Assembly (NCBI GenBank): GCA_046330455.1 | Contig: JAXLSU010000013.1 | Coordinates: 23,202-87,201 of the forward strand | Source of the DNA: CAVQXR01 sp046330455 | Lineage (GTDB): Bacteria; Actinomycetota; Thermoleophilia; Gaiellales; Gaiellaceae | DNA: 64,000 nt | Reading direction: 5' to 3' | Shown: positions 54,470-63,787 of the stretch, piece after piece | Layout: each line of letters opens with the position of its first letter | How positions within the stretch are numbered: position 1 is the stretch's first letter | Notes under the pieces: model-generated | Seen by the model: only the letters and a program-made list of their open reading frames with translations | The model's database searches: none | Told to the model about the DNA's origin: nothing | Made by a program: the position numbers and the translations under genes

Positions 54470-54555
54470 GGGCCTCGAGCCTTCCGCGCGTATCTTGCCA
54501 ACGGCACCGGGCGTCGTGCGGAACATGCGGCGGGAAGCCGACAGACCGGCCGGCC

Positions 54556-57213
54556 CTACCAGGTCTTCGGCGGTGCGACCGCGGCAGGGCGGGCGACGCG
54601 CAGCCGGGCGTCCACCGCGACGTAACCGTCGGGCAGCGCCATCACCGGATTGAGGTCGAGCTCCGCGACCTCGGGCAGGTCCTCGCCGAGCCTGGCCAGA
54701 CGGTGGAGAAGGTCTGCGAGCGCGCCGATGTCTCTCGGCGGCGCCCCACGGAAGCCGCGGACGAGCCGGCCCGCCTTGCCGCCGAGGACGAGCTCCCGCG
54801 CATCGCGATCGGTGAGCGGCGCCAGCGCGAAGCCCGCCTCGCCGATCAGCTCGGCGAGGCTACCGCCGGGCCCGAATGCCACGAGCGGGCCGAACACGGG
54901 ATCCTGGACGAGACCCGCGAGCAGCTCCGCACCACCGCCTACCATCGGCTGGACGAGCACGGGCGGGCCGATTCGCTCCACGGCGGCCCGCACGTCCGCC
55001 TCGTCGCGCAGCGCGAGCGCGACTCCCCCGACGTCGAGCTTGTGCACTCCCGGCTCGGCCGTCTTCACGGCACACGGGAACCCGAGCTCCCGTGCGGCGG
55101 CGACCGCATCCTCCGTCGTGGCCGCGACGCGCTCGGCCACGACGGTGATGCCGTAGGCGCGAAGCAGCGTGCGAAGCTCCCCGGCGGGCAACCAGACGCT
55201 GTCGGCCCGCTCGAGCGCGCCGGTAACGACGGCCTCTGCAACCTCCCGCTCGACGTTCGCAAGCCCGGGCACCGATCCGACGGGGCGGCGCAGCCAGTCG
55301 GCGCGCTCGGCCGCCCGGCCCAGGGCCCGGGCCGCCGACTCCGGGTAGGCGAACGCCGCGATCCGCCCTCCCCGGCGTAGCGGTAGCGGGACCCCTTCCG
55401 ACGACAGCACCGCGGCAACGACGGGCTTCGTGCCGGTGTCGGCATCGACTGCCCGGCAGATCGCCCCCGCGACGTCCTCCGCCGCGACCGAGGCGGCCGG
55501 CACGAAGAGGACGATCACCGCGTCGAGCCCCGGGTCGGCGAGCAACGCCGGCAGCACCTGCTCGTAGCTCGTCGCCGTGGCCGATCCGAGCATGTCGACC
55601 GGGTTTGCGACGCTCGCCTCGGGCGGCAAGATCGCGCCGAGGGAAGCAACCGTAGCGTCCGCGAGCGGCGGTAGCTCGAGCCCTTCACCCTCGCAGGCAT
55701 CCGCGCAGAGGATCCCGAGACCGCCCGCGTTCGTGACCACGCCTACCCGGCGCCCCTGCGGGGTGGCCCCGCCCGCGTACAGGGATGCGACGTCGAGCAG
55801 CTCGTCGAGCGAGTCGGCGCGGATGACCCCTGCCTGCCGGAAGAGCGCCTCGACGGCCGCCTCCGAGCCCGCGAGCGCCGCGGTGTGCGAGCTGGCGGCG
55901 CGGGCTCCCGCCTTCGAGCGGCCGGCCTTCATGGCGAGGACGGGCTTCTGCCGGGCGACCCGGCGGGCGATGCGCACGAACTTCCGCGGATTGCCGAACG
56001 ACTCCACGTAGAGCAGGACGAGCCTCGTCGCCTCGTCGTCCTCCCAGTACTCGAGCAGGTCGTTCGAGGACACGTCAGCCTTGTTCCCGATCGAGACGAA
56101 GGCCGAGAACCCGAGGCTGCGAGCGCGCGCCGTCTCGAGCAGCGCAAGCCCGAGCGCTCCGCTCTGGGATGCGAAGCCGATCGAGCCGGAAGGGAAGGCG
56201 CTCCTCGCGAAGGTGGCGTTCAACCGGACGCCCGAGGAGGCGATCCCGAGGCAGTTCGGGCCGAGCAGCCGCGCCCCGTGGGCACGAACCAGGGTGAGCA
56301 GTTGCTCCTGCCGTTGCGCTCCGGCCTTCCCCGTCTCGGCGAAGCCGGCCGAGATCACGCAGATGGCCCGGGCCCCGGCCTCCAGGGCCTCTCGGGCCGC
56401 GTCGAGCACATCGTCGGCGGTGACGACGATCACGGCGAGGTCGACGGGGCCGACATCCCCGATCGACGGGAACCCCGGCACGCCGGTCACGGGCGATCCG
56501 GAGCGGTTGACGGGGTAGGCCCGGCCGGCGAAGCCGGCGCGGACGACGTTCCGGAAGAGCTGGCCTCCGAGCGAGCCCTCGCGCGGCGATGCTCCGACCA
56601 CGGCGACGCTCTCGGGCTCGAAGAACGGCTCGAGGGATGCGACCACCGCGGCGTGGTCGCGCAGGTCGACCTGGGCCCGGAAGGCCTCGGTCGGCTCGAT
56701 CGGGAAGCTCACCTCGACCGCGCCGCCCGCGATGTGGCGCGTCACCTCGAAGCCCGCGTCCGAGAAGACGCGGAGCATCGCGCGGTTCTCCGGCAGGACC
56801 TCGGCCACGAACCGCTCGATGCCGACCGCGCTCGCCGACGCCGCCAGCTGCTCGAGGAGCCGCGTGCCCACACCCTTGCCCTGCAGCTCGTCCGCGACCG
56901 CGAACGCCACCTCCGCGGTCGTGGGATCGCGCAGGCGTGACCAGGTCGCGAGCGCGACGATGCGCTCGTCGCCGTTCTCGGTGAGCGTCCCGACGAGGCC
57001 CCCGTCGTCGACGCCGTCCGGGTCGAGGAACGGCTCGACGAGCCACGGCCCGACCGAGGGGAGCCCGTGGAAGCGCGAGTACAGGCTCTCGGTGGAGAGC
57101 CGTGCGAAGAACCCGACCAGCTCCTCGGCCTCCCCCACCCGCGGTGGGTGCAGCCGTAGCGTCGAACCGTCCCGCAGGATGACGTCGCGAACCTCTCCCG
57201 GGATCTCGCTCAC
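54556..57213 (-). CDS. GNAT acetyltransferase fused to acetyl-CoA-ligase-like (NDP-forming) protein
   Basis: 885 aa from GTG 57213. Residues about 5-170 are a GNAT domain with the acetyl-CoA motif ADELQGKGVGTRLLEQL. Then come a CoA-binding domain (about 190-310, VAVVGASPREGSLGGQLFRNV), succinyl-CoA-ligase-like domains (about 320-470, GFASQSGALGLALLE) and a C-terminal ATP-grasp (about 660-880, ITVVAERVAATTEDAVAAARELGFPCAVKTAEPGVHKLDVGGV). In E. coli Pat the GNAT is C-terminal; here it is N-terminal. It is probably a protein lysine acetyltransferase, with the ligase part possibly regulatory. SSHTAALAG holds the His loop region. A CAGAAT box lies 6 nt upstream. Confidence 0.88.
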   Translation of the reverse strand: MSEIPGEVRDVILRDGSTLRLHPPRVGEAEELVGFFARLSTESLYSRFHGLPSVGPWLVEPFLDPDGVDDGGLVGTLTENGDERIVALATWSRLRDPTTAEVAFAVADELQGKGVGTRLLEQLAASASAVGIERFVAEVLPENRAMLRVFSDAGFEVTRHIAGGAVEVSFPIEPTEAFRAQVDLRDHAAVVASLEPFFEPESVAVVGASPREGSLGGQLFRNVVRAGFAGRAYPVNRSGSPVTGVPGFPSIGDVGPVDLAVIVVTADDVLDAAREALEAGARAICVISAGFAETGKAGAQRQEQLLTLVRAHGARLLGPNCLGIASSGVRLNATFARSAFPSGSIGFASQSGALGLALLETARARSLGFSAFVSIGNKADVSSNDLLEYWEDDEATRLVLLYVESFGNPRKFVRIARRVARQKPVLAMKAGRSKAGARAASSHTAALAGSEAAVEALFRQAGVIRADSLDELLDVASLYAGGATPQGRRVGVVTNAGGLGILCADACEGEGLELPPLADATVASLGAILPPEASVANPVDMLGSATATSYEQVLPALLADPGLDAVIVLFVPAASVAAEDVAGAICRAVDADTGTKPVVAAVLSSEGVPLPLRRGGRIAAFAYPESAARALGRAAERADWLRRPVGSVPGLANVEREVAEAVVTGALERADSVWLPAGELRTLLRAYGITVVAERVAATTEDAVAAARELGFPCAVKTAEPGVHKLDVGGVALALRDEADVRAAVERIGPPVLVQPMVGGGAELLAGLVQDPVFGPLVAFGPGGSLAELIGEAGFALAPLTDRDARELVLGGKAGRLVRGFRGAPPRDIGALADLLHRLARLGEDLPEVAELDLNPVMALPDGYVAVDARLRVARPAAVAPPKTW

Positions 57214-57219
57214 CGTGCG

Positions 57220-57225
57220 ATTCTG
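57220..57225 (-). promoter_or_regulatory. -10 box (CAGAAT) of the GNAT-ligase gene, leaderless type
   Basis: CAGAAT on the minus strand ends 6 nt before GTG 57213. Confidence 0.4.
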
Positions 57226-57259
57226 CCCGCTCGGGCGCTCGGCGGCCCGCTTCACGGAG

Positions 57260-58867
57260 CTACGCACCTGCGGAGAGGCCGGCGAGGAGGTCGATCGCCG
57301 CCGCGGCCGCCTCCTCTCCCGGCTCACGCCCGTCGATGCGAACGACCTGCGATGCCGGAAGCTCGTCGGGCGGCTCGAACCGCTCCCGCAGCTCCCGGTA
57401 GACGTCGAGATCGGCGTCAGAGACCTCTCGCTCGTCGCAAGCCCGGGCAGCGAGGCGTGCGGCCGCAACCTCCCCGGGCACGCCGACGTCGAGGACGGCG
57501 AGCGGCACCCCGGAGGAGGCGGCGAGCGCCGCGAACGGACGGCGCTGCTCCACGCGCGAGAAGGAGGCGTCGACGACCACGGTTCGTCCCTCGGCGAGAG
57601 CTCTCGCCGCAGCCTCGAGGAGGGCGGCGTAGGTGCGCGCGGTCAGCGATTCGCCGTAGATCCCCTCGCGAAACGGCGCGGCGGCCCGCTCGGTCGGACG
57701 GAGCCCGACGAGCTGCTTGCGGCGCACGTCGCTTCGCAGCACGACCGCCTCGAACGGCGCTGCCACGGCACGTGCAACGGTGCTCTTGCCCGTCGCGGGG
57801 AGCCCGCAGGTCAGCACGAGGGCGGGCGGGAGGTCGTACGAAGCAGCGAGGTGGAACGACCGCATCGCCGCGAGCCGGTGCGTCTCCCGCCCGGCAGGCG
57901 CGAGCAGCGGGTCGGCCGCCGTGAGCGAGAGCACCTTTCCGCGCACGACGGCCCGGTAGGCCTTGTAGAAGGGCAGCAGCTCCGCGAGCTCCGGGTCGTC
58001 CGCGAGCTCGGCATACCGGCGCGCGAGGTAGCCGGAGAAGCCCCGATAGCCGCGCGCGTCGAGGTCCATCGCGAGGAACGCGAGCTCGGCCGCCACGTCG
58101 CCGCAGCGGAAGCGCGGCGCGAACTCGATCCGGTCATAGACGAGGATCCCTTCCGGAAGCACGCACACGTTCCCGGCGTGCAGATCGCCATGGCCGTCCC
58201 GGACCCTCCCGGTCGCGACCCGCCGCTCCAGCAGCTCCGGTCGGGCGGCCAGGAAAGCGAAGGCCCGCCTCGAGAGGAAGCGGTGCAGCACCGGCGAGAG
58301 CGTACGCAGGCCGGGCCTCCCGCGCTCGAGCGCGAAACGCTCCGTCTGCTCGGCGTTCTCGCGAATGTTGAATTCGATCGCCTCCGGCGTGCCGTGCTCG
58401 TCGACACCCGGCCCGGTCGGCGCCGCCGAATGGAAGCGCGCGAGCAGCCGCGCAAGCGTCTCGATCAGGGCGTTGTCCACCTCACCGGCATCGAGGAGCC
58501 TGTCGAGCATCCGTTCTGCCGGGAGCCGTCGCATCTCGACCACGGGCTCGACCGGCTCGCCCGCCCCGTCGACCCGGAGCGACCCGTCCGCCTCTCTCGT
58601 GACCGAGACGACACGCAGGTACACGCCCGGCGCGAGTGCCTGGTTGAGCCGAACCTCGTCCTCGCACGCGACCCGGCGGGCCTCGCAGGTCGTGAAGTCG
58701 ACGAAGCCGAGGTCGACGGGCTTCTTGAGCTTGTACGCGAGCGTTCCGGCCAGGAAGACGCAGGAGACGTGCGTCTGGATCACCTCGACGGACGCCGGGG
58801 CATGCCGGTAGGCCGACGGCGCCGACAGGGCCTCGAGCAGCTCCGCGACCGGCGGCGCGGGCGTCAA
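57260..58867 (-). CDS. APH-like kinase fused to AAA/zeta-type P-loop kinase (Rv2004c-like)
   Basis: 535 aa from TTG 58867, overlapping the stop of the ATPase gene. Residues about 1-330 resemble aminoglycoside phosphotransferase folds: THVSCVFLAGTLAYKLKKPVDLGFVDF (nucleotide Lys), DGHGDLHAGNVCVL (catalytic Asp and His) and YDRIEFAPRFRCGDVAAELAFLAMDL. Residues about 345-530 are a P-loop kinase, LTCGLPATGKSTVARAVA with Walker A. M. tuberculosis Rv2004c, a DosR-regulon gene, has the same make-up. Substrate unknown. Confidence 0.9.
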   Translation of the reverse strand: MTPAPPVAELLEALSAPSAYRHAPASVEVIQTHVSCVFLAGTLAYKLKKPVDLGFVDFTTCEARRVACEDEVRLNQALAPGVYLRVVSVTREADGSLRVDGAGEPVEPVVEMRRLPAERMLDRLLDAGEVDNALIETLARLLARFHSAAPTGPGVDEHGTPEAIEFNIRENAEQTERFALERGRPGLRTLSPVLHRFLSRRAFAFLAARPELLERRVATGRVRDGHGDLHAGNVCVLPEGILVYDRIEFAPRFRCGDVAAELAFLAMDLDARGYRGFSGYLARRYAELADDPELAELLPFYKAYRAVVRGKVLSLTAADPLLAPAGRETHRLAAMRSFHLAASYDLPPALVLTCGLPATGKSTVARAVAAPFEAVVLRSDVRRKQLVGLRPTERAAAPFREGIYGESLTARTYAALLEAAARALAEGRTVVVDASFSRVEQRRPFAALAASSGVPLAVLDVGVPGEVAAARLAARACDEREVSDADLDVYRELRERFEPPDELPASQVVRIDGREPGEEAAAAAIDLLAGLSAGA

Positions 58868-61518
58868 GGCGTCTTCCACACGCGGCGGCGGAACAGCGCC
58901 TTCCGGGCCTCCTCGGCGCCGAACACGATCGGGGGGAACGTGAGCAGGAGCACCCAGTGCCACGGACCGATCGGCGAGTTGTGGAAGACGTCGTTCAGGC
59001 CGGGAACGTAGATCAGCGCCAGGATCAGCACGAGCTCGAACGCGATCCCGAGCAGCAGGAGCCGATTCGACAGCAGGCCGACCGAGAACGTCGACCGGCG
59101 GTCGGTCCGCATCGCAAGGCTCGCCCCGACCTGCCCCATCACGATTCCGGTCATGGTCATGGTCGTCGCCTGAAGGTACACGGTGCCCTCGTCGGGAAGC
59201 GGCTCACCCGGCCGCCACCCCGCGAGCCCGAAGGCGAACAGGAACGCGATCATCGCCAGGATCCCCTCGAGCAGGCCGACGTAGCCGTAGACGCGGGCGA
59301 GCACATGGCGGTTGAGCAGCCGCTCGCCGCGGGGGCGCGGGGGTCGCGACATCGTGCCCGGCTCGGCCCGCTCGGCGCCGAGCGCGATCGCCGGGAGCAT
59401 GTCGGTGCCCAGGTCGATCGCGAGCACCTGCATCACGTGGAGCGGCAGCGGCACGCGGGCGAGCGAGATGCCCCAGACGAGGAACGGAACGAGCTCGCCC
59501 ACGTTCGAGCAGAAGTGGTAGGCGGTGAACCGGCGGATATTGTCGAAGACGGCCCGCCCCTCCTCGACCGCGGCGACGATGGACGAGAAGTCGTCGTCGA
59601 GAAGGATCATGTTCGCCGCCTCCCTGGCGACGTCCGTGCCGCGGAGGCCCATCGCGATGCCGATGTCCGCCTCCTTGAGCGCGGGCGCGTCGTTGACGCC
59701 GTCTCCCGTCATCGCGACGACGTTGCCCGCACGCTTGAGCACGTGCGCGATGCGAAGCTTCTGCTCCGGGTCGATGCGCGCGAAGATCACGTCGCGCTCC
59801 TCGAGCCTCCGCGCGAGCTCCGCGTCGTCGAGCTGCCGAAGCTCCGCACCGGAGATCACGTGCGGCCGGTCCCCGACGAGCCCGATCCGGGTCGCGATCG
59901 CCTCCGCGGTGAGGCCGGAGTCCCCGGTCACCATCACGACCCTGATGCCCGCACGGCGGCAGCGCGAGACGGCCTCCTTCACCTCCCCCCGGGGCGGGTC
60001 GATCATCCCGACGATCCCGAGCAGCTCGAGCTGCTGCTCGACCGCGTCCACCGCGAGCTCGCCGTCTGCGGGCAGGGTGCGACGGGCCACCGCGAGCACC
60101 CGCAGCGCGTCCCGCTCCATGGCCTCCGCGGCCGCGACCGCGCGCTCGCGCTCCTCCTCTCCGAGCGTCGTGCGGGGCACGACCTCGCTGACGGCGCCCT
60201 TGACGTAAGCGACCCGCTCGCGCCCGGCCAGGTGGATTGTCGACATCCGCTTGCGAGTCGAGTCGAACGGGAGCTCGGAGAGCCGCGGGAAGCACGCGGC
60301 CTCGACCTCGGGACGGAGCCCGCCCTTGGCCGCGAGCACGACGAGCGCGCCCTCGGTCGGGTCGCCCACGATCGACCATCCGGCCGGGCCGGGAGCGAGC
60401 CGGCTGTCGTTGCAGAGCATCCCGGCCCGCAGCAGCTCGGCCAGCGGCGCCGGATCGACGACCCGGCCGTCGCGCCGGAAGCGCCCGCTGGGCTCGTAGC
60501 CGGCGCCCTCGACGTCGTAGGCGGCCGCGGCAGTCCAGATGCGCTGGATCGTCATCTCGTTCTCGGTCAACGTCCCGGTCTTGTCGGTGCAGATCACGGT
60601 CGTCTCCCCGAGCGTCTCCACGGCCGAGAGCTGGCGCACGAGCGCGTTGCGCCGGGCCATGCGCTGGGTGGCCATCGCGAGCGCGAGGGTGACCGTCGGG
60701 AGCAGCCCCTCGGGGACGTTCGCGACCATGACGCCGATCGCAAACACGAACCGGTCCTGGAACGACATGCCGAGGGCGCCGGCGACGAGGAAGAACGCGA
60801 TGCCGAGGCAGACGACGAGCACGGCGACGAACCGCGTCACGTGCGCGAGCTCGCGCTCGAGCGGGGTCCGCTCCCGTTTCGTTCGCTGGGTCAGCTCGGC
60901 GATCCGGCCGAACGCCGTTCGCATGCCGGTCGCGACCACGACGGCCTCGCCCGTTCCCGAGGCGACGTACGTCCCGGCGCGGACGCGCCGTTCCGGCTCG
61001 ACCGTGCGCGATTCGCCGGTCAGCACCGATTCGTCCACGCGAAGCTCGGCGCGGGCGCTCAGCTCGGCGTCGGCGGAGATCCGGTCGCCGGCTCGCAGCA
61101 GGAGCAGGTCGCCGGGAACGAGCTGGTCCGCCGGGATCTCGACGGTCTGACCGTCCCGCCGCACCCGGGTGCTCTGGGGAAGCAGCCGCCGGAGCGCGTC
61201 GGTCGCGCGCTCGGCCCGGAACTCCTGCACGTACGCGAACGTGGCGTTGACGAGGACGACCGCGACGATCGCCGCCGAGAGCTGCGGGAGGTCGCCGAGC
61301 CAGGCGAGCGCCGCCCCGACCCAGAGGAGCAGGGCGAACACGTTGACGAGCTGGGCGAGGAACCGGCGGACCTGCGAGGGCCGTGGGGCCTCGGCGAGGA
61401 CGTTCGGTCCGTGCTCGGCGAGCAGGCGGGCGGCCTCCTCCGCGGAGAGCCCGGACGAAGGCGAGGCATCGAGCAGGGCCACCTGCCAAGTGTCCATCCC
61501 CCGTCGCGTGGTTGCCAT
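58864..61518 (-). CDS. Cation-transporting P-type ATPase (type II)
   Basis: 884 aa from ATG 61518 (61575 and 61497 are alternatives). VLTGES (actuator), the phosphorylation motif ICTDKTGTLTENEMT (Asp near 312), KGAVSEVV, and MTGDGVNDAPALKEADIG (hinge) are intact, with about ten membrane helices. The fourth-helix motif ANVPEGLLPTVTLALA resembles the Na/K-type (IIC) rather than the calcium pump motif. Likely ions are Na+, K+ or Ca2+; not certain. CtpF, a DosR-regulon ATPase next to Rv1996-Rv2004c in M. tuberculosis, is the comparable gene. The following gene is translationally coupled. Confidence 0.93.
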   Translation of the reverse strand: MATTRRGMDTWQVALLDASPSSGLSAEEAARLLAEHGPNVLAEAPRPSQVRRFLAQLVNVFALLLWVGAALAWLGDLPQLSAAIVAVVLVNATFAYVQEFRAERATDALRRLLPQSTRVRRDGQTVEIPADQLVPGDLLLLRAGDRISADAELSARAELRVDESVLTGESRTVEPERRVRAGTYVASGTGEAVVVATGMRTAFGRIAELTQRTKRERTPLERELAHVTRFVAVLVVCLGIAFFLVAGALGMSFQDRFVFAIGVMVANVPEGLLPTVTLALAMATQRMARRNALVRQLSAVETLGETTVICTDKTGTLTENEMTIQRIWTAAAAYDVEGAGYEPSGRFRRDGRVVDPAPLAELLRAGMLCNDSRLAPGPAGWSIVGDPTEGALVVLAAKGGLRPEVEAACFPRLSELPFDSTRKRMSTIHLAGRERVAYVKGAVSEVVPRTTLGEEERERAVAAAEAMERDALRVLAVARRTLPADGELAVDAVEQQLELLGIVGMIDPPRGEVKEAVSRCRRAGIRVVMVTGDSGLTAEAIATRIGLVGDRPHVISGAELRQLDDAELARRLEERDVIFARIDPEQKLRIAHVLKRAGNVVAMTGDGVNDAPALKEADIGIAMGLRGTDVAREAANMILLDDDFSSIVAAVEEGRAVFDNIRRFTAYHFCSNVGELVPFLVWGISLARVPLPLHVMQVLAIDLGTDMLPAIALGAERAEPGTMSRPPRPRGERLLNRHVLARVYGYVGLLEGILAMIAFLFAFGLAGWRPGEPLPDEGTVYLQATTMTMTGIVMGQVGASLAMRTDRRSTFSVGLLSNRLLLLGIAFELVLILALIYVPGLNDVFHNSPIGPWHWVLLLTFPPIVFGAEEARKALFRRRVWKTP

Positions 61519-61664
61519 GAGCCGCTCGGCCGATCGGCGGTTCGGGTTTCCCGCAGACCCGATCCGGGACTCCACCGAGCAGCGCCGTCCTGCGCGCCCG
61601 CGAACATCAGCGCGTGACTCCGACCCCGCTCGACAGGCGCCGCAGACGGCCAGACGCGTAGACG

Positions 61665-62522
61665 ATGGCTGAGCCGGGCTTCACTCCGCAGGGGCTCGAT
61701 GCCCTGGCACCGCGGGAGATCGCCGAGAAGGCCGAGGAGACCGGCGTCAAGAAGGCGTCTCTGCCCGTCCTCGACCTGTTCGCGCTCGCCGTCCTTGCCG
61801 GCGCGTTCATCGCGATGGGAGCGGTCTTTGCGACCACGGTGCTCGCCGGGAGCTCCGAGCTGCCCTTCGGCGTCGCCCGCCTGCTCGCAGGGCTTGCGTT
61901 CACGCTCGGGCTCGTGCTCGTCGTCGTCGCCGGGGCCGAGCTGTTCACCGGCAACAACCTGATGGTGATGGCCTGGGCGAGCCGCCGCCTTGCGACGGGC
62001 CGGCTCCTCACCGTGTGGGCGATCGTGTACGTCGGGAACTTCGCCGGGGCGGTCGCCACCGCAGGGCTCGTCGCTGCATCGGGCCAGTACGAGTTCGGTA
62101 AGGGCGCGATCGGGCAGGCCGCGCTCGCGATCGCTGCGACGAAGACGGGTCTCGGGTTCGGCCAGGCGATCGCGCTCGGCGCGCTGTGCAACGCACTCGT
62201 CTGCATCGCCGTCTGGCTCACCTACAGCGCCCATACGACGGGTGACAAGATCCTCGCGATCATCCTCCCCATCGCCGCGTTCGTCGCCGCGGGCTTCGAG
62301 CACTCGGTCGCGAACATGTACTTCGTCGCCGCCGGGCTCTTCATCGAGCAGGACGCGGCGTTCGTGGCCTCGCTCTCCGGAGAGCCCGACCTGTCCGGCC
62401 TCACCTGGCATGGCTTCCTCGTCGACAACCTCGTGCCCGTGACGATCGGGAACATCCTCGGAGGGTCCCTGATGGTGGGGGCCGTCTACTGGTTCGTCTA
62501 CCTGCGCCGGCGTCCGGCGTAG
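61665..62522 (+). CDS. Formate/nitrite transporter family protein (FNT)
   Basis: 285 aa. Six membrane helices. The sequence VLAGAFIAMGAVFATTVLAG, AGAELFTGNNLMVMAWASRRL (the LFTxxN-type loop of FocA/NirC) and GFEHSVANMYFVAAGLF (the EHxxANM filter region) are signatures of pentameric FNT channels for formate or nitrite. In view of the nitrate reductase, nitrite export is plausible but not shown by sequence. It is divergent from the P-type ATPase gene. Confidence 0.92.
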   Translation: MAEPGFTPQGLDALAPREIAEKAEETGVKKASLPVLDLFALAVLAGAFIAMGAVFATTVLAGSSELPFGVARLLAGLAFTLGLVLVVVAGAELFTGNNLMVMAWASRRLATGRLLTVWAIVYVGNFAGAVATAGLVAASGQYEFGKGAIGQAALAIAATKTGLGFGQAIALGALCNALVCIAVWLTYSAHTTGDKILAIILPIAAFVAAGFEHSVANMYFVAAGLFIEQDAAFVASLSGEPDLSGLTWHGFLVDNLVPVTIGNILGGSLMVGAVYWFVYLRRRPA

Positions 62523-62649
62523 CCGGCCACCGGGCCGCGGCGCGACCCGGCTCCTCCCGACCGGCACCGTTGCCCGTAGCGGCGGCGGCGAGGATCCGTA
62601 TGAAGCCCCGGCGATCGTCAGTAGTCGAGCGCCGGCGGGTCTCGGCTTT

Positions 62650-62695
62650 CCCGCAGCGGATTCCGGCGTAACCCGCAGGAGATTCCGGCGTAACC
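62650..62695. repeat. Two 22-bp direct repeats upstream of the second sigma factor
   Basis: CCCGCAG followed by GATTCCGGCGTAACC occurs twice (about 62650-62673 and 62672-62695) with a 22-bp period, two helical turns, ending 5 bp before the ATG. This may be a binding site or leader element. Confidence 0.55.
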
Positions 62696-62699
62696 CCCG

Positions 62700-63785
62700 A
62701 TGCGCATAGATGCCCGACGGCCGGAGACTGTGGCCGTGGCGACCGCGACGATCTCCCGAATCGGTGAGCTCGATTCCGAGCTAAGGCAGCTGCTCGACCG
62801 CACCGCGCCGGGCTCGTTCGACGCCGGCGAGCTGAACGCCGTCTCCGGCGAGCCCCACAACGGCGACCTGATCGAGCTGCGTCCGCAGGACACGGCCGAC
62901 GCGGGCGAGCCCGACGCCAGCGACACCGACGATCCGCCCGCGGCCGACCTCGACGGCGCGGCCGTGATCGGGCCGACGACGCTCGACCTCTTCCTCGCCC
63001 GGGCGGCGCGACACCGCCTGCTGACAGCGGCCGAGGAGGTCGCGCTCGCCAAGCGGATCGAGCGCGGCGATCAGGCTGCGAGGCAACGGATGGTCGAGTG
63101 CAATCTCCGCCTCGTCGTCGCGATCGCGAAGCGGTACCGGCACCACGAGCTCTCGCTCCTCGACCTGATCCAGGAGGGCACGATCGGGCTCCACCGCGCG
63201 GTCGAGAAGTTCGACTGGCGAAAGGGCTACAAGTTCTCCACGTACGCGTCGTGGTGGATCCGGCAGGCGATCCAGCGCGGGATCGCGAATCAGTCACGGA
63301 CGATCCGCCTCCCCGTCCACGTCGTCGAGCGCCAGCGGCGCCTCGCAACGGCCGCCCGCCGGCTCAGGCGGGAGCTCGGCCGCGAGGCGACGGAGAAGGA
63401 GCTCGCCCTGGCAACCGGGATTGCCGAGAAGGACGCGGCGGAGGCGCTCCAGGCAGCCACCGTCACCGTCTCGCTGAACCAGACGATCGGTACCGAGGGC
63501 GACTCCGAGCTCGCCGACGTCGTTCCCGACCACGACGCGGCCGACCCGCTCGAGGAGACGGCGAGGACGCTCCGGAACGAAGCGCTCCATCGCGGGCTGG
63601 CGCTGTTGCCCGGGCGCGAGCGCAGGATTCTCGAGCTCCGCTTCGGGTTCGACGGCGAGCCCTGGACGCTCACCGACATCGGCCGTGAGCTCGGCCTCAC
63701 CCGGGAGCGGGTCCGCCAGCTCGAGACCGACGCGCTGCGCCGCCTTGCCCGGGGGCCGCTCCGCGATCTCGACCCCGCCGCCTGA
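62700..63785 (+). CDS. RNA polymerase sigma-70 factor (second, RpoD-related group)
   Basis: 361 aa from ATG 62700 (GTG near 62730 is an alternative). An acidic N-terminus (1-95) leads to regions 1.2-2 (LDLFLARAARHRLLTAAEEVALAKRIERG; LDLIQEGTIGLHRAVEKFDWRKGYKFSTYASWWIRQAIQRGI), region 3 (LRRELGREATEKELALATGI) and region 4 (LPGRERRILELRFGFDGEPWTLTDIGRELGLTRERVRQLE). It is diverged from the gene at 1231 and has a weaker region 1.2, so it may be a group 2 (non-essential) sigma for stress or stationary phase. Direct repeats lie just before its start. Confidence 0.9.
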   Translation: MRIDARRPETVAVATATISRIGELDSELRQLLDRTAPGSFDAGELNAVSGEPHNGDLIELRPQDTADAGEPDASDTDDPPAADLDGAAVIGPTTLDLFLARAARHRLLTAAEEVALAKRIERGDQAARQRMVECNLRLVVAIAKRYRHHELSLLDLIQEGTIGLHRAVEKFDWRKGYKFSTYASWWIRQAIQRGIANQSRTIRLPVHVVERQRRLATAARRLRRELGREATEKELALATGIAEKDAAEALQAATVTVSLNQTIGTEGDSELADVVPDHDAADPLEETARTLRNEALHRGLALLPGRERRILELRFGFDGEPWTLTDIGRELGLTRERVRQLETDALRRLARGPLRDLDPAA

Positions 63786-63787
63786 GC

